NCBI GenBank assembly: GCA_007026445.1
Contig: VDMD01000010.1
Coordinates: 62,001 to 126,000 of the forward strand
Reading direction: 5' to 3'
Length of the DNA stretch: 64,000 nt
Origin: Schizophyllum amplum
Lineage: Eukaryota > Basidiomycota > Agaricomycetes > Agaricales > Schizophyllaceae
In this document: positions 45,480 to 56,770 of the stretch, in pieces
Position numbering within the stretch: position 1 is the stretch's first letter
Layout of the letters: the number at the start of each line of letters is the position of its first letter
Made by a program: the position numbers and the translations under genes
The notes under the pieces: model-generated
Told to the model about the DNA's origin: nothing
Seen by the model: the letters and a program-made list of their open reading frames with translations, nothing else
Databases searched by the model: none

Positions 45480-46921
45480 CGCGGAGCCACGTCGAACGAA
45501 GCGAGGCGAAGCCGAACTCGATCCCGCGCGCGCCCGTTCCTCCTCCCACAACTCGCGCAGCTGCTACCGGATCCTCTGCTCTGCCTCGTCGACGATGCAG
45601 CTCGTTCACGCTGGAGATACGGCCGGAGACACTGTAGTACTTGACGTTCGGGTCGTCGGGAGTGCCCGGGTTAAAAAACATTGTTGAGGTAGGTCGTGGT
45701 CAGGTTGGCGTAGGCAGGGGAGGACATGACCGCAGTGGAGAAGGTCGACAATGAAGGTCCGCCGGCAGTCTTCACGTCCTTGCCTTTGGACTGCTCGGCT
45801 TGGCGGATGGATTGCTCCTCTGTCAGTCCGGCGACGCGTAGCGCCTGCTTGAGTTGCTCTTCTTTGTAATTCTCAGCTTTCCTAACCCGACGTGTTCCTG
45901 CAGGCTCTCAGTGTCGGACCACGAGATGAATGAACGAACGGCACTTACGGCACACCAGTCCATGAAGGGGCTCCCTCGATGACGTGTACTGACACTCATG
46001 AGGGACAGCGGGCTGTACTCCTTGGGCTTGATGTAGGGGATGAGGTGTCTGGCGTCCAAGCCGCCCATAGAATGCGCAAGAGGGTTGAGTCCACGGCCTC
46101 GGACCTTGTCCTTGAGCTGCAAGTGCAGAGCTTCAGCGCGGGACGAGATGGAGCCTGTTCTGAGCAGGACGTCAGCAGAGTCAAAGGGGCGGGAGACTAT
46201 CGACGCACGGGGGAACCGCTGTGATCATGACCTCGGCACCCATTTTTTCACGCAGGATCTGGAGTATGTTTGCCCAGTAGTGCATCCTCATGCTCGGAAA
46301 GGCATTCGGACCGCGAGTATCGAAGCCATAGACTCTAGAGTCCTGCAGTCTGTCAGACGAATGTACTGGGGCCCGGGCATGATGAGCGCGCGCACCATGA
46401 CAGAGAACGAGTGGGTATCGTGGTCGTCGCAAGGGATCAAATAGAGCAGGGTTTGCCATGAGCTTGTGTATTACATCGGTCCGACGACGTTTCCTCTCAG
46501 ACTCTGGAGGGCGGGGCGGCTGGGAAGGGGAGGGACTATGAGGGAGCTCGCCCTGCTTGTCGTCCTCATCTGACACCTTGCTGGACGACGCGCGTCGTTC
46601 ATCTTCGAGTCTTGCGTTATTGAAAGGGCGCGGTACTCTGGCAATACACGCACCTCTACGGTTCTCCACCGGCCTGAACGAGACCATCCTTCCCCGATGT
46701 GCTCGGAAGATGCAGGACCGCTTCTCGAGCTCCGTGGCGTCCTGAGGCGACCAGCCGCCACCGAAGTCGGAGGGGTCTACAGTCGCCAGCGCTAGTCCAT
46801 CATCCAGACCTGCCTGCCGGTGCAGAATATACTGATTTGAGATCGCGAGGCCCGAGAACACCCTGAAGAATTGCTTGAAGAGCACAGCGACCTGGGTGGG
46901 GAATATTATGCTGTTCGTCAT
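45480..46921 (-). pseudogene. Triacylglycerol lipase (TGL2-like alpha/beta hydrolase), broken
   Basis: Minus-strand segments match a fungal lipase: HKLMANPALFDPLRRPRYPL, PLVLCHG, VYGFDTRGPNAFPSMRMHYW, REKMGAEVMITAVPPTGSI, LAHSMGGLDARHLI (nucleophile-elbow Ser intact) and KEYSPLSLMSVSTRHRGSPF. Lesions: a 7-nt insertion with a stop just before YGFD (bypassable only by a shifted acceptor), a one-base loss near 45876 (after GLGKL, before ENYKEEQLKQ), and a one-base gain near 45672-45686 (before FFNPGTPDDPNVK). The catalytic His region expected near the C terminus was not found. With three independent lesions I call it a pseudogene; if these were sequencing errors the gene would be a lipid-droplet or mitochondrial lipase. 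Confidence 0.82.
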
Positions 46922-46966
46922 GGTATGCTCGCCCGGCGCGAGGTTGAAGGGGCATGAAAGCCCTTT

Positions 46967-47043
46967 CCGACGTGGAACGATGTGGTAGAAGTAGAAGAGG
47001 CGGGCACACTCACCTCACCGACGTGGAACGATGTGGTAGAAGT
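46967..47043 (+). repeat. 26-bp direct repeat around a 30-bp dispersed repeat
   Basis: CCGACGTGGAACGATGTGGT... (26 bp) occurs at 46967-46992 and 47018-47043. Between and partly overlapping, 46990-47019 is a 30-bp sequence (AGTAGAAGAGGCGGGCACAC...) found again exactly at 61048-61077 in the same orientation. Confidence 0.85.
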
Positions 47044-50000
47044 TACGAGACCTGCTTGTCAGGGATCGTTTTACATGGTCAAGATTCAGCACTTTTGTCT
47101 GATCACGTGACTTTACATTTCCGCCAGCCACGGCCCCGGAAGTGCGTTTTTCGGCCTGAAAAAAAATACTCTGCATCTTTCGAGGACTCCCGAGACGCTC
47201 GCGAAGAAATTGAGATTTTAGCGTGAATGTGCGTTGCACTGCGGGGCAGAAGAACTTTTGATCCAAGCACAGGGGCTCTTTCCATATAGCGTAATATTCG
47301 ACAGGGGTATTTGGCTCTGTTAGGGCACCTCGCCAGAGAGCCAACCCTCGTGCCCGTGCGCATAGGAGTAGCTTAAAATTTAGACGATCTGCAAGAGACC
47401 GGCTGCATAAGGGTCTGTGGTTTTTTCCGAAGCCGTAGCTTTACGTGAAAGTGCGGGAGACGCGAAGCGGTCGCGGGGGCAGCAGACAAAAGTGCTGAAG
47501 TTCCCACGGTCCAGGATATTCGAGTATTTCCTAGCCATTTAATCGCAAGCCCTTGATCTTGCTCCCTCATCGTCCGCGCGCAGCGATGTTCGCGGCCGCC
47601 ATCCCTCCTGGCCTATTCCGTGCGGTTTCATCAACACGTCATCCTCCCGCTGCGCTCGAAGCCTTCGAGCTGCCCACTCCCGCCAGATAGGCAGCACAAA
47701 AGCAACCGACGGCTCTTGCATCGACATGCCATTGGGGAGGGGAAGAGACGGCGGGTGGACCAGCCGGTGTGTGTCCACATCGACACCACCGTGATATTGG
47801 CTGCCGGCACCATTCTCGTGCGTGCTTCATTCACTGTGATAGCCCCCAGCTTACAGTCCATCTTTACTTGTTCAAGCTAGGGCCTGTCACGCGCCTCGCG
47901 CACCTCCCAGGCCGCGCTCGTACTCGCATCTCGCCTAGCAGACCGAGATTGCGCGTACGCCCCAGCCAGCGGCGGTGTCCGCGCTCCCGGTTCCTTACCC
48001 CAGTGCGCTTGCCAGAGGCGCACGCCGTGCCGCGTCTCCTCCGCCTCCCCGCTCCCGCCCCAAGTCTCCGGATTCCGTGCGCACCAGCACGGCCATCAGC
48101 GTCTCTGCACGCCCACACGTCTCCAACCTGAAAACGCGCCCCGGCATCGTCAGCGGACTCCTCGACACCCCCTCCCCCTACCTCCGCCCACCTCCAGCAC
48201 CGGTTTGTGCACCAGCACGAGCGGCACACCCATCCACAAGGGCAAATACCCCCGCGCGACCTCAATATTCTCCCACTCACCCTCCCGCCACTCTCTGCCC
48301 ACATTGCACAGCTCATCGCCAAATTATACGTCTTTCGCCGCCTTACAAGTCATTACCTCCCGTCGCCCTTACCAGCAACCTGTCAACGCGCGCCGCTAAT
48401 GATGCAGGAGCGCAAGCAGTTGCGTCTGTCTGTGGGAGGTGCTCGAGGATGCCGAAGGAGCTGCTCCTTTCACGGCACAGATCGGCAAGGTGTTCACCAT
48501 CTTCGCCGAGTGCCCTTCGACCTATGCTACAACGATGACCGGTGCGACCGACCCCGCAGCACCAACGACTGCTTGTAACTCCGCCCCGCCTACCACCCGC
48601 GCTCGGTGGCGGGGCAGCATCCGATGATACCGGACTCGCCGTTCCTGCGTGAGTAGCAGAGGTGCCGACATTCCCGCGGCTTCGGTTTGAGCGACGGGCA
48701 GCGGACATAGAGGATTGGGAACAGGGGTGCGATGACGGGGACTAGGGAGGTCGTCTGGAGCTGATCCGCGAAGCAGGGACAGGGTGGTCCCTCGAGACTC
48801 GCGATGCACCGAGTTTGGCCAAGTGACGGGTACGCGACGGACGAATCGCATACGCTCGTGGAGCAGCACGGCGCGCTGCTGCATGCAATTGCGCAGTTGG
48901 AGACGCGATGCCTCGAGCTGAGCACGCTCCGTGAGGGAGGAGAGCTCGGCCGCTACACGTACCATTATATGCTCCTTTGCCCCCTTCTCTTGCCTACCTT
49001 CATGCTGTTAGACCTTCATCATCATCCTTTTCCTCCGTATATACATCTGTATGTTAATTTCTGACATCAAATTGCAGTGGGCAATGCGAAGATTGCGCGA
49101 TTGAATTGTGAGTGAATGGACGACTTTCCGTGGCCCAAACCCCCTTCCTAAACACATTGATGCAATCAAGAAAGCCATTTTCAATAGCTTTAGGAAAGGT
49201 AGTTCAAACCGTGAGCCACAACTAGGATTTGTGACAAACGGCGCTCGACGACGCACAGAAGGGCTTGCATGACTCACATCTGACCATAAATGGAAATTCC
49301 ATGCGGTCCCATCACTGATTCATTGCAAAAAAGCGTTTAGGATGAGGATGTTGCTCTGGGAGGGGGGGTGCTACCCTCCTCCTAGATGTGCAGTTAGGAC
49401 GAGGGCGATCGACATCAAAAGTTGATGGTGGAGGTTCGGATGTTCGGCGACCTGCCTTTTCAAGGCTTTGATGCGCGTTTATGACAGGTATTTGGGACAA
49501 AACAGCCCACGGAAAGTCCTCCAATGAAAGGTCAGTAAATCTAGAGTTTGAGCAGTTCCCCTTTCGTCTTTCTCCATTCAGCCTTCCCCGTTTGTCCCGT
49601 CCCCATATGTCCCAGCTTTGTCTTTTCCCCGGGTGCCCTTCCCCCGTTCGTCATTCTCCATATGATAGCGTGTTCACTCTGTCCATCGTTCGTACTCTGA
49701 AGATGTGCTCGTCTGTTGATCGGCCGCAGCGCGGTGACAATGGGGATGCCTAATCCTAGCCTCATGCACGCGAGGTGCTTCTTGCTCATCGTCCGTACAG
49801 CTGGCCTCGTCCAGGCGGTACACAGGGCTGGGAATGGAAAGCTTGTAAAGCCCCTTTCACCGAATTCCCTCGTGGTTACTGAGCCGGGGACGTTGACGTG
49901 ATCGGCAATGCTAGTGGACGCGGACGCGCAGTGGGCCGCATCGTACGAGCCGCGCTCAGGTGCGTTGCTAGTACCTCTTCTCGCAGCAAGCACGCGTTAA

Positions 50001-50398
50001 CGTGAACCCCAGTACACCTTGCCTCAGCCTGACAATCGTCCAAGACGCGCGCTCCGATGTCCTGCGAGGAAATTTTGCGCCTGCGTAGTGCATAACATTC
50101 CGCCGCGCCGCTATATGCGACGACGTCCATGGGATGGCTGCGGTGGCACCCTTGCGGTCCCTCATTGCCATGCACCACCTGCCACACCACCAAAGACGAC
50201 AATCACCGAGTGAGTTCCCCATCATCGCCTCCATCGCTTGCTCACCAGATCACGTAGTGTCCCCCGCACCTTCAGTCGTTGCCGACATCAGGCCCGGCGC
50301 TATCGCTCTCAGCGCCCGCGATGCACAGCCATCGCCCAAGAACACAAGCATACTGAGACCGCCTTGCTGGCCAGCCAATACTCCTGCAGTCCTCGCGC
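47044..50398. other. Region without supported genes
   Basis: 3.35 kb. Frames at 47975-48538 (Pro/Ser-rich), 48439-48627 and 48804-49064 are coding-like in composition but lack any recognised family, and frame changes are frequent. Likely further eroded genes. No repeats of note. Confidence 0.35.
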
Positions 50399-51180
50399 TT
50401 GACCACGAACCTCACCTGCCCCGCCACGCGCCCCATGTTCGGTAGCAGCCCCGTGAAGTCTACCTCCACGGGCCCTCACCCCTCGCCCGTTCCACCGGCG
50501 GCACCAGCGCCCCCTCCTTCAAGCCATCCTCCCGCCTCTGCTCCACAAACGTCGTTACCCGCCTCTGTGCCCCCTCCCATGCCGACGGGGACCTCATCCT
50601 CGACACTGATCACAACAAACTTGATGCCCTCTGATCCTTTCACGCCGCTAACAGACCCGTGTCGATGCCGACACAAATCTGAGTGCGCCATGTCTGCCGG
50701 TGTCGATCTGCGCTCTCCACTACGCCCGACGATCACCTCCGGCCGCTACGCGCTCGGCTCTACGCAGGACGCACTTGCGGACGAGCAGTGTCGGCACGTG
50801 CGCGACTTTGAGGAGCTTGAGGCTGCGGTACGCCGGTGCGATCACAAGCTCCGTGAGCTGGGAAATGAGCTTGCGTGGGGCGAATTCGAACGCGCGCTTG
50901 AGGAGGCCGGGGATGCGCGCCGTGCTCGCGGCATAGGCGACGCAGCAATGGCGCCCGCGCAGGACGCCGCAGCACAAGGCGCTGGCGGCGCAGCTGGACA
51001 CGCTTACAGCAGGGTGGACCGATTTACCGTGGGACGCAGAGCAGCTGCGCCGAGAGTATGCACGAATGAAGGAGAAGGCCGTGGTGCACGACGCGCTGCA
51101 CCGGCGGCTGCACAATGACATCGAGGAGCTGAAGGATAACATTTGCGTGTTTTGCGGGAGGTCCGCCTGGCGCTTGGGGG
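50399..51180 (+). pseudogene. Relic of an unrecognised Pro-rich coiled-coil protein
   Basis: The plus strand codes a Pro/Ser-rich stretch (about 50450-50640), then ADEQCRHVRDFEELEAAVRR and ELAWGEFERALEEAGDARRA in one frame. Near 50970 the coding-like character moves to another frame: LAAQLDTLTAGWTDLPWDAE and QLRREYARMKEKAVVHDAL, then IEELKDNI. Heptad-like spacing suggests a coiled coil. The frame change and absence of a clean start suggest a relic; an unrecognised intron could also explain the shift. I cannot name the family. Confidence 0.5.
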
Positions 51181-51858
51181 TTAGGGGATATGGCGAAGAT
51201 GATGTTCTCGGACGATCCGGTTGACGGTATCTCGTCCCTCCCATCCTCGGCTGCCTCTGCAGAAGGTATGCCCCCTCACTATTTGACACGAATCCCGCCA
51301 ATTAATATTTGCCATACACGTTATTATCACTAATTATGATAGATAAAGCATTCTGTAACCCACAAAGCGCCGGGGGCGTGCGCAGTGGGTAACACTTATC
51401 CGTTGAAGGTAAGCCCTCTCCACCTTGTACGATGACATCTTGCTGAATCTCATACTTTCTTTCGCCGCGGGATACGTTCACAGCCCCTGCATACATCTCA
51501 AGGGTTGCGGGCACACCGTCCAGTGCAGCACGGAGGAATCAAGGTGGATTTTTACGTAAGCCTGGTATGCCCCCCGGTCACTCGTCCATTGACAGCTCGC
51601 TGAAAACATGCACTATCTAGCTCACCGTCCCAAACCGTATCCTGTGATGCGCCGAGCAGCCACCCTCCGAGTCTCGCTCACAGCCGCAACACTACGCACT
51701 CTCGATCCCATCGTTCAAAACCTGGCCTCGTCACCCATATTGTCCACCACTCCGCCCACGATTGCTCACGTGACATCCAACTTCTCGTCTAATACTACCA
51801 CTCCCGGTGTCGCCCGCCCGATCCTCAAGTGACTACGCCCGAGCTCAGGGCTGCCCCC
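51181..51858. other. Intergenic
   Basis: Short intron-like pieces (GTAAGCCCTC near 51412, GTATGCCCCC near 51265) resemble the donor halves of the 42-45 kb array, but I see no clear repeat unit. Confidence 0.35.
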
Positions 51859-52432
51859 ATGGCATCGCAGCCTATGCCAGCGCTTGCGGAAGCGTCCTCG
51901 CAAGGCACCAAATCGCCGAAGCAGGACCCAGATGCGAACCTCCCGCCCAACGTCTACACCAGCGGGCTTCCGCCGCACTTCCCAGATACCGAGCTATATG
52001 CTGTCGCCGCGCCATTTTGGGGACGTTCTCAGCGCAGCTTCACGCGGCCATGGGGTGAGCGCAAGAGTGGCTACGGCTTTGTATTGTACGTCCGTGGTTT
52101 CTTAGTCCTTGCACCTATCGCTCATATAGGTCATATAGAATCGCCAAGCTCGAGTACACCGAGAAATGCATACTGTCCCTTCGGCGCTACCGCAATTTGC
52201 ATCCTACGTTTTCTAAGGTGAGTCGAGCGCATACATCCATCTCGTTGACGCTGACATGAGGAGTCCAGCAAGCGCACAAGATCCCGAGGACAACATACAA
52301 CGATCCCAAGCCGTAACCAAAGCCGCACGTCGGCCTCAAAGACGACCAGTCCGGCGGCAAGTACGACGACGTGTCCTTTGAGGAGAAGATGGGGCACCTG
52401 CATGACCTCACGAGCACTAACTTGTATATAAA
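51859..52432 (+). pseudogene. Two-RRM RNA-binding protein, truncated relic
   Basis: From ATG 51859: an N-terminal Ser/Ala-rich stretch, then RRM1 with NVYTSGLPPHFPDTELYAVA (RNP2), SFTRPWGERKSGYGFVL (RNP1), an intron, LEYTEKCILSLRRYRNLHPT and FSK, another intron, QAHKIPRTTYNDPKP and then an in-frame TAA (about 52313). The same frame then reads KPHVGLKDDQSGGKYDD and KMGHLHDLTSTNLYIK, the linker to RRM2. RRM2 itself is absent. PF-WGRSQRS-FTR also suggests compensating shifts where the family has GDVLSVRS. Basidiomycete Mssp/RBMS-like proteins have this layout. The stop and missing RRM2 make this a pseudogene. Confidence 0.78.
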
Positions 52433-53249
52433 GTGGGAATGCTTCATTGTTCGCGCGCATGCACGTCACTGCTCACGCGGTCGTTTTTGGTGCTGTCGGA
52501 TGTCCGATGCTAGCACTTTTTATGGACGGACAACGCGATGCAGACGCGCTCGACGCTTCCCCTGCGTGCTTGACGATTCAGGTGCGTCCACGCCGTTTCC
52601 CGCAGTGAGCTCGTTCTGACGCGACGAGATCCAGGCTTGAATTAAGCGACATGCCGCACCCGCTCCCTACCACACCCCTTCGGCACCCCACACGCTAGGG
52701 TTACGTGGTTCCCAAGCCACCGGCCATGACTGCCCTGCGGAGCGCACCGTTGTCCTACGCGTGCCGACACCCTCAAGCCTACGTCTCCCACCCATATTTG
52801 ACAGCATCACATAAGGTATTGGACAAGATCTCGAGTCGCTGGAGGCATGCGTACGGCTGCCCTGCCGCGCGCTTCATTCGTCAACAAAGGTAGGTCGCTC
52901 CTCACTTATGCACAGAAACCAACGCTTACGCGGGACCTCCTCGATCTAGACCTGAGTCCTGACTGAGTCGCTCTCGGCCGATCCTACGGCACCATCAGGA
53001 CGCGATCACTCTCAAGACGCGATCACTTGCAAGACGCGACCATTTGCAAGACGGACCTGCTCACAAGGCGCGCGTCTCGGGACTCGACACGACAACTTCT
53101 ATATGCACGGGCCTATTTCCAAGACGCGCGCGTCGACTTCCCCAATGGACTCGGGTGCGTCCCTAGGGACGCCTGGCACACCAAATTCCTATAGGACACG
53201 TCGACGGCCCCAGGACGCGCGTCAACATTCACCTCCGAAACTCACCCGT
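52433..53249. other. Intergenic with a short tandem repeat
   Basis: Contains the 17-bp repeats at 52997-53064; no gene recognised. Confidence 0.35.
52997..53064 (+). repeat. Four-copy 17-bp tandem repeat
   Basis: Units 52997-53013, 53014-53030, 53031-53047 and 53048-53064, consensus AAGACGCGATCACTTGC, increasingly diverged toward the right. Related AAGACGCGCG and GGACGCG words continue to about 53220. Confidence 0.8.
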
Positions 53250-54715
53250 CTCATACTTGCTCGTGATGCATGCAAGCTGCTCGACCATATGCGCTGGCTG
53301 CAATGCCGCCGCAACAAGGACACGGCCGGCAGCTACCCGATCAAGATCTCAAAGGACGTGCCCAGCGGCTTCCAACACATTGGCCAGCCTGTCATTGACC
53401 TTGAAGGACTTCATCTCTGCGCTAGCTGGCGAGCTCCCGGTGGCGACGATCATCCTCCTGCTCAAGCGCATCGCGATCTCGAAGTGTACGTTGTCCGGCT
53501 CTCATTATGGCGTGATTGCGGATGCTGACGTCGTTCGATAGCGTTCAGCCGTGTGAACGGGTATAAGATCAACCAGAACCAGGAGCTCATCGCGATCGAT
53601 GTCACCAACCTCGTCGGGTCGTGCTTCAACGCGTAGCCCACCACCGGCTCCTTCTCCCTGTACGGTATGCCTTTCTCCCCGGCTTCCACTTCTTCAGCAG
53701 ACGCTTACCCAAACCTCAGGCCCCACCCGCCCTTCTTCTGATTCCCCTCAGCCGCACTCCCAGTCGTCATCATCCACGCCCTTGCCGAAGTTGTCGCCTC
53801 GCCCGTGCAGGTGTACTCATACTGGCGCGTCGCCCCGCTCGAGTTCGTCATGTGGCTCGCTGCCGTGCTCATCATGAGACCATTGAGAACGGGATCTATG
53901 CGTCCATCTGCGTCTTGCTCGCCCTCCTTCTCATCCGCGTCGCGCACCCACACGGCAAGTTCCTTGGCAAGGTTGTCCCGCACGCGGCGGCGCCCTGCCC
54001 TCCGCAGGAAAGTTGGTTTTCTTGAGCCAGACGGCGAGCGTGCGGTCTGGTTATGGTGGCGGTGGCGAGTACGAGCGCGAGGTGTTTGTACCCCTGGCCT
54101 CGGGCTCGCAGACGGTGGACATGATCCCGCCCGCGCCCAGCGAGGTGATCTACCGGTTCGAGCAGAGCTACCTGTACCCGAACTCAGCGGTGATGAATGA
54201 GCGGATTGTGGACTATGTGCGCGCGCAGACGCGGCGGGGGAAGGATTTGAGCACGGTCAGTATGGCGTACCGGCCAGAAAACAATCCGGGGACGCGGAAG
54301 GGGTCATCGGTGGAGGAGGAGCAGAAGCGGAATGCGGCGCTGCCGCTACCGCGTGCCGTTGTCCGCGACTTCTCATTTATCTCGCACATTGCTACGACCG
54401 TGGTACAGTCCCTCATCAACACGCGGAACAAGATCGAGCGGTGGACGGATGCGCCGGTGGAGGTGAGTTTTCACTTATCGGAGCTGTGTATGACGATGTC
54501 TGACTTGAATTTCCCAGTCCCACTTTGCCAGCATCCTCTCACCGTGGATCCTTCGCGCGCTCATCGCCGGCGGCTTCGGCTTTGTCGCCAACGCGCACGA
54601 CGCGTGCAGGAGTCGAGATCCTCCTTCAGGATGCGTTGCCGGCAAGGCAGCTTTACCTGGGGTCATCGTCGCCTTTGTGAGATACAGGGGAGTTTGATTG
54701 AGCGATTGTAACATA
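53250..54715 (+). pseudogene. Sulfate permease (SulP/SLC26 family), broken
   Basis: Pieces in order match a fungal SulP transporter: SYPIKISKDVPSGFQHIG; in another frame LKDFISALAGELPVATIILL; then NGYKINQNQELIAIDVTNLV followed by a TAG (about 53635) where the family has NAYP; VVIIHALAEVVASPVQVYSY; WRVAPLEFVMWLAAVLIM; then a shift to ENGIYASICVLLALLLIRVA. The STAS domain is the best part (54013-54470): EVIYRFEQSYLYPNSAVMNE, VVRDFSFISHIATTVVQSLI and TRNKIERWTDAPVE, then SILSPWILRALIAGGFGF in a further frame after an intron. The N-terminal half of the transporter is missing. Several frame changes plus a stop indicate a dead copy of a plasma-membrane sulfate importer. Confidence 0.85.
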
Positions 54716-54799
54716 AATTCATGCAGTGTCCACTGGCGTTGATGGCGACCGCAACGAGCCCAGGATGCGATAAACGTCAACGGCAACGAACTGATTTGT

Positions 54800-56030
54800 C
54801 TCTGCTAGGATACAATACGCGTTCGCGCAGGTCATGGATCCTAATGTGCGTGTGCTTTGCGTTTCGCGAGATGCCTCTAACAAGCGCCTACAGAGCCACT
54901 ACCCAAGTTCGTCCTCGTCAACTGGTGCGGCGACGGTGTCCCCGAGGCCAAGAAGGGGCTCTTCCACACCCACTCGACCGCCGCGTCGTGCTTCCTCCGC
55001 AGCTCCCATGTCGTTCTCCAAGCCCGCAACGACTGTGCCTTTACACTCACCCTCACCATGACCCTGAATTTGACCCTTGCCTGCAGTCGAGGTCACCCCC
55101 TCGCTCATCATGCAGCGCGTCGAAGCCGCGTCCGGCGCAAAGTACTCCTCTCACAATGAGAAGGCCCGCAAGTTCAATCCCATCGCTCCCGTCGGATCCA
55201 GCTATAAGCCCGGTCGGCGCCCCCAATATGGCCGCCATGAAAGCCGCCGCCCCACCGCCCGCGGCCCCGATGCCCGCCCAAGATCGGGACTGTGCGTGCG
55301 GAAGCGTGGCCGGAAAAGAAGCCGCCTCAGCCTGCCGCATCTCATCCGGTGTTTAGTGCTGCGTCACCTGCTGCTGCGTCGCGCCCTGCTGCTTCACGCC
55401 CGGCTTTCAGCGCCGCGCCTGCCGCGTCCCCTCGTCCAGCGTTCAGTGCAGCAGCTCTCCGTCCAGCGTTTAGTACTGCTACGGTGCGTTACCGATCACG
55501 TATACGATGCCTTTTTCCGCTAAGAACCACCGTCCCAGCCGCCACCGCCCGCCGTGTCCTCCGTGCGCACCAAGCGCGACCCCGAGGACCGCATCGGCCC
55601 CGTCGGCACCGCCTACACGCCCGTCTCCCCTCCGCGCCCAAGAAGCCTAAGAACCCGTTCACCAAATTTGAGGAGCAGGTAAGCAACGCGCCGTCTCCGC
55701 CATTGGCTCGCGCCCCGGGCAAGCTCACGTGGAGCGAGCGACAAGCCCAGGCGAAGAAGCAGCAGGAGGAAGAGGACACACACAGCCGCGCGGCGAGCAG
55801 GCAGCGTCTGGCACCCACGACGCCGGCGCGCAATTGGGTCGCGGGCGCGGCGGTGGCGCTTGTGGGCGGGAAAGAGGGACTGCGACGTCGGTGCGGGGGA
55901 GGAGGTTACGAGGGAGGGAGGAGGTACGAAGGAGGGGGGAAGCATGAGGAAGGGAGGAGGGAGGAGGTACGAAGAAGGGTCGGAGGAAAGACGGGGAAGG
56001 GACGAGAGAGGAGGGAGAGAGAGGAGGGAG
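54800..56030 (+). pseudogene. Abp1/drebrin-like actin-binding protein, broken
   Basis: ADF-H domain pieces: IQYAFAQVMDPN (about 54813-54848), then PKFVLVNWCGDGVPEAKKGL and FHTHSTAASCFLRSSHVVLQ, an intact intron, and TPSLIMQRVEAASGAKYSSH plus EKARKFNPIAPVGSSYKP. One extra base shifts the frame before VGAPNMAAMKAA. Further on KKPKNPFTKFEEQV and PGKLTWSERQAQAKKQQEEE are the Abp1 linker motifs. No SH3 domain follows; the sequence runs into polypurine DNA near 55870. Abp1 proteins link actin patches to endocytosis. The lost start, frameshift and missing SH3 make it a relic. It starts less than 100 bp after the sulfate permease relic. Confidence 0.82.
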
Positions 56031-56770
56031 GGTAAGAGGAGGTCACTGACAGCCTCCCAATGAGGAGTTTGTCGCTGCCTCCCCCGGCGTCGATTCGAGG
56101 CCGGCGTCGATGCGAAGCCCTGAGCGGGTGTTGCGGCGACGATGTACGCCAATCGCCTCCCTCCACCACACTTATGACGTCTGCAGCATGGCACGCCCTT
56201 ACGCTGCGTAACACGCGGCATGCCGCCCTTCTTGCCTGTTATAAAGGTGCGCGATGTGAAGCGCCCCTTCTCGCCTTTGACCAAACATCAGGGGGGCAAA
56301 ACGGCAAGGTGGTCACACTCATGGCCTTCTAGCAAGTACGAAGGTCTTTGGACATGGACAAAGGTCGTCGAGCGAGGGCGGCGTATCTCGGGGGAGATAC
56401 GATGACCCTCTGGATCCCTCGACGTACGCCCCACGCCCCTCGCCACCACCGAGCGCTCTGCGGGGGGACGGATGATTTCGTCGCTAAAACAGAAATGGTG
56501 TCAGGACGAGACGGGCGGGTGATTGCGAGGCGGCGCGACTGGCTGGAGGGCCCGTCGTTGGACGATGGGTTGGGGGAAGGATTGTGGGATGTCGTCGAGT
56601 ACAAAGGAGGAGGGGAGGGGAGGGAGGGGGATTGCGATGGAGGAGGGGGGGATGACGGAGGAGGGGGAGATGTGATGGAGAGGGAGGGGGCGATGTGATG
56701 GAGAAGGAGGGGGTGAAGGAGGATGGTGAGTTGAAGGAGGGGCAGTGCAGAGCAGGAGAGGGGAGGGGCA
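55870..56770. repeat. Polypurine (G/A-rich) tracts
   Basis: 55895-56040 and 56600-56770 are almost pure purine on the plus strand, with many GGGAGGGAGG and GGAGGAGGGG words and partial repeats such as GATGTGATGGAGA. Between them (56060-56590) ordinary sequence without a recognised gene. Potential triplex or G-quadruplex DNA. Confidence 0.75.

Noticed and set aside
47975..48538. 187-residue Pro/Ser-rich frame as a gene
   Set aside because: Low-complexity composition only, and surrounding coding-like pieces change frame; cannot be separated from chance or a relic.
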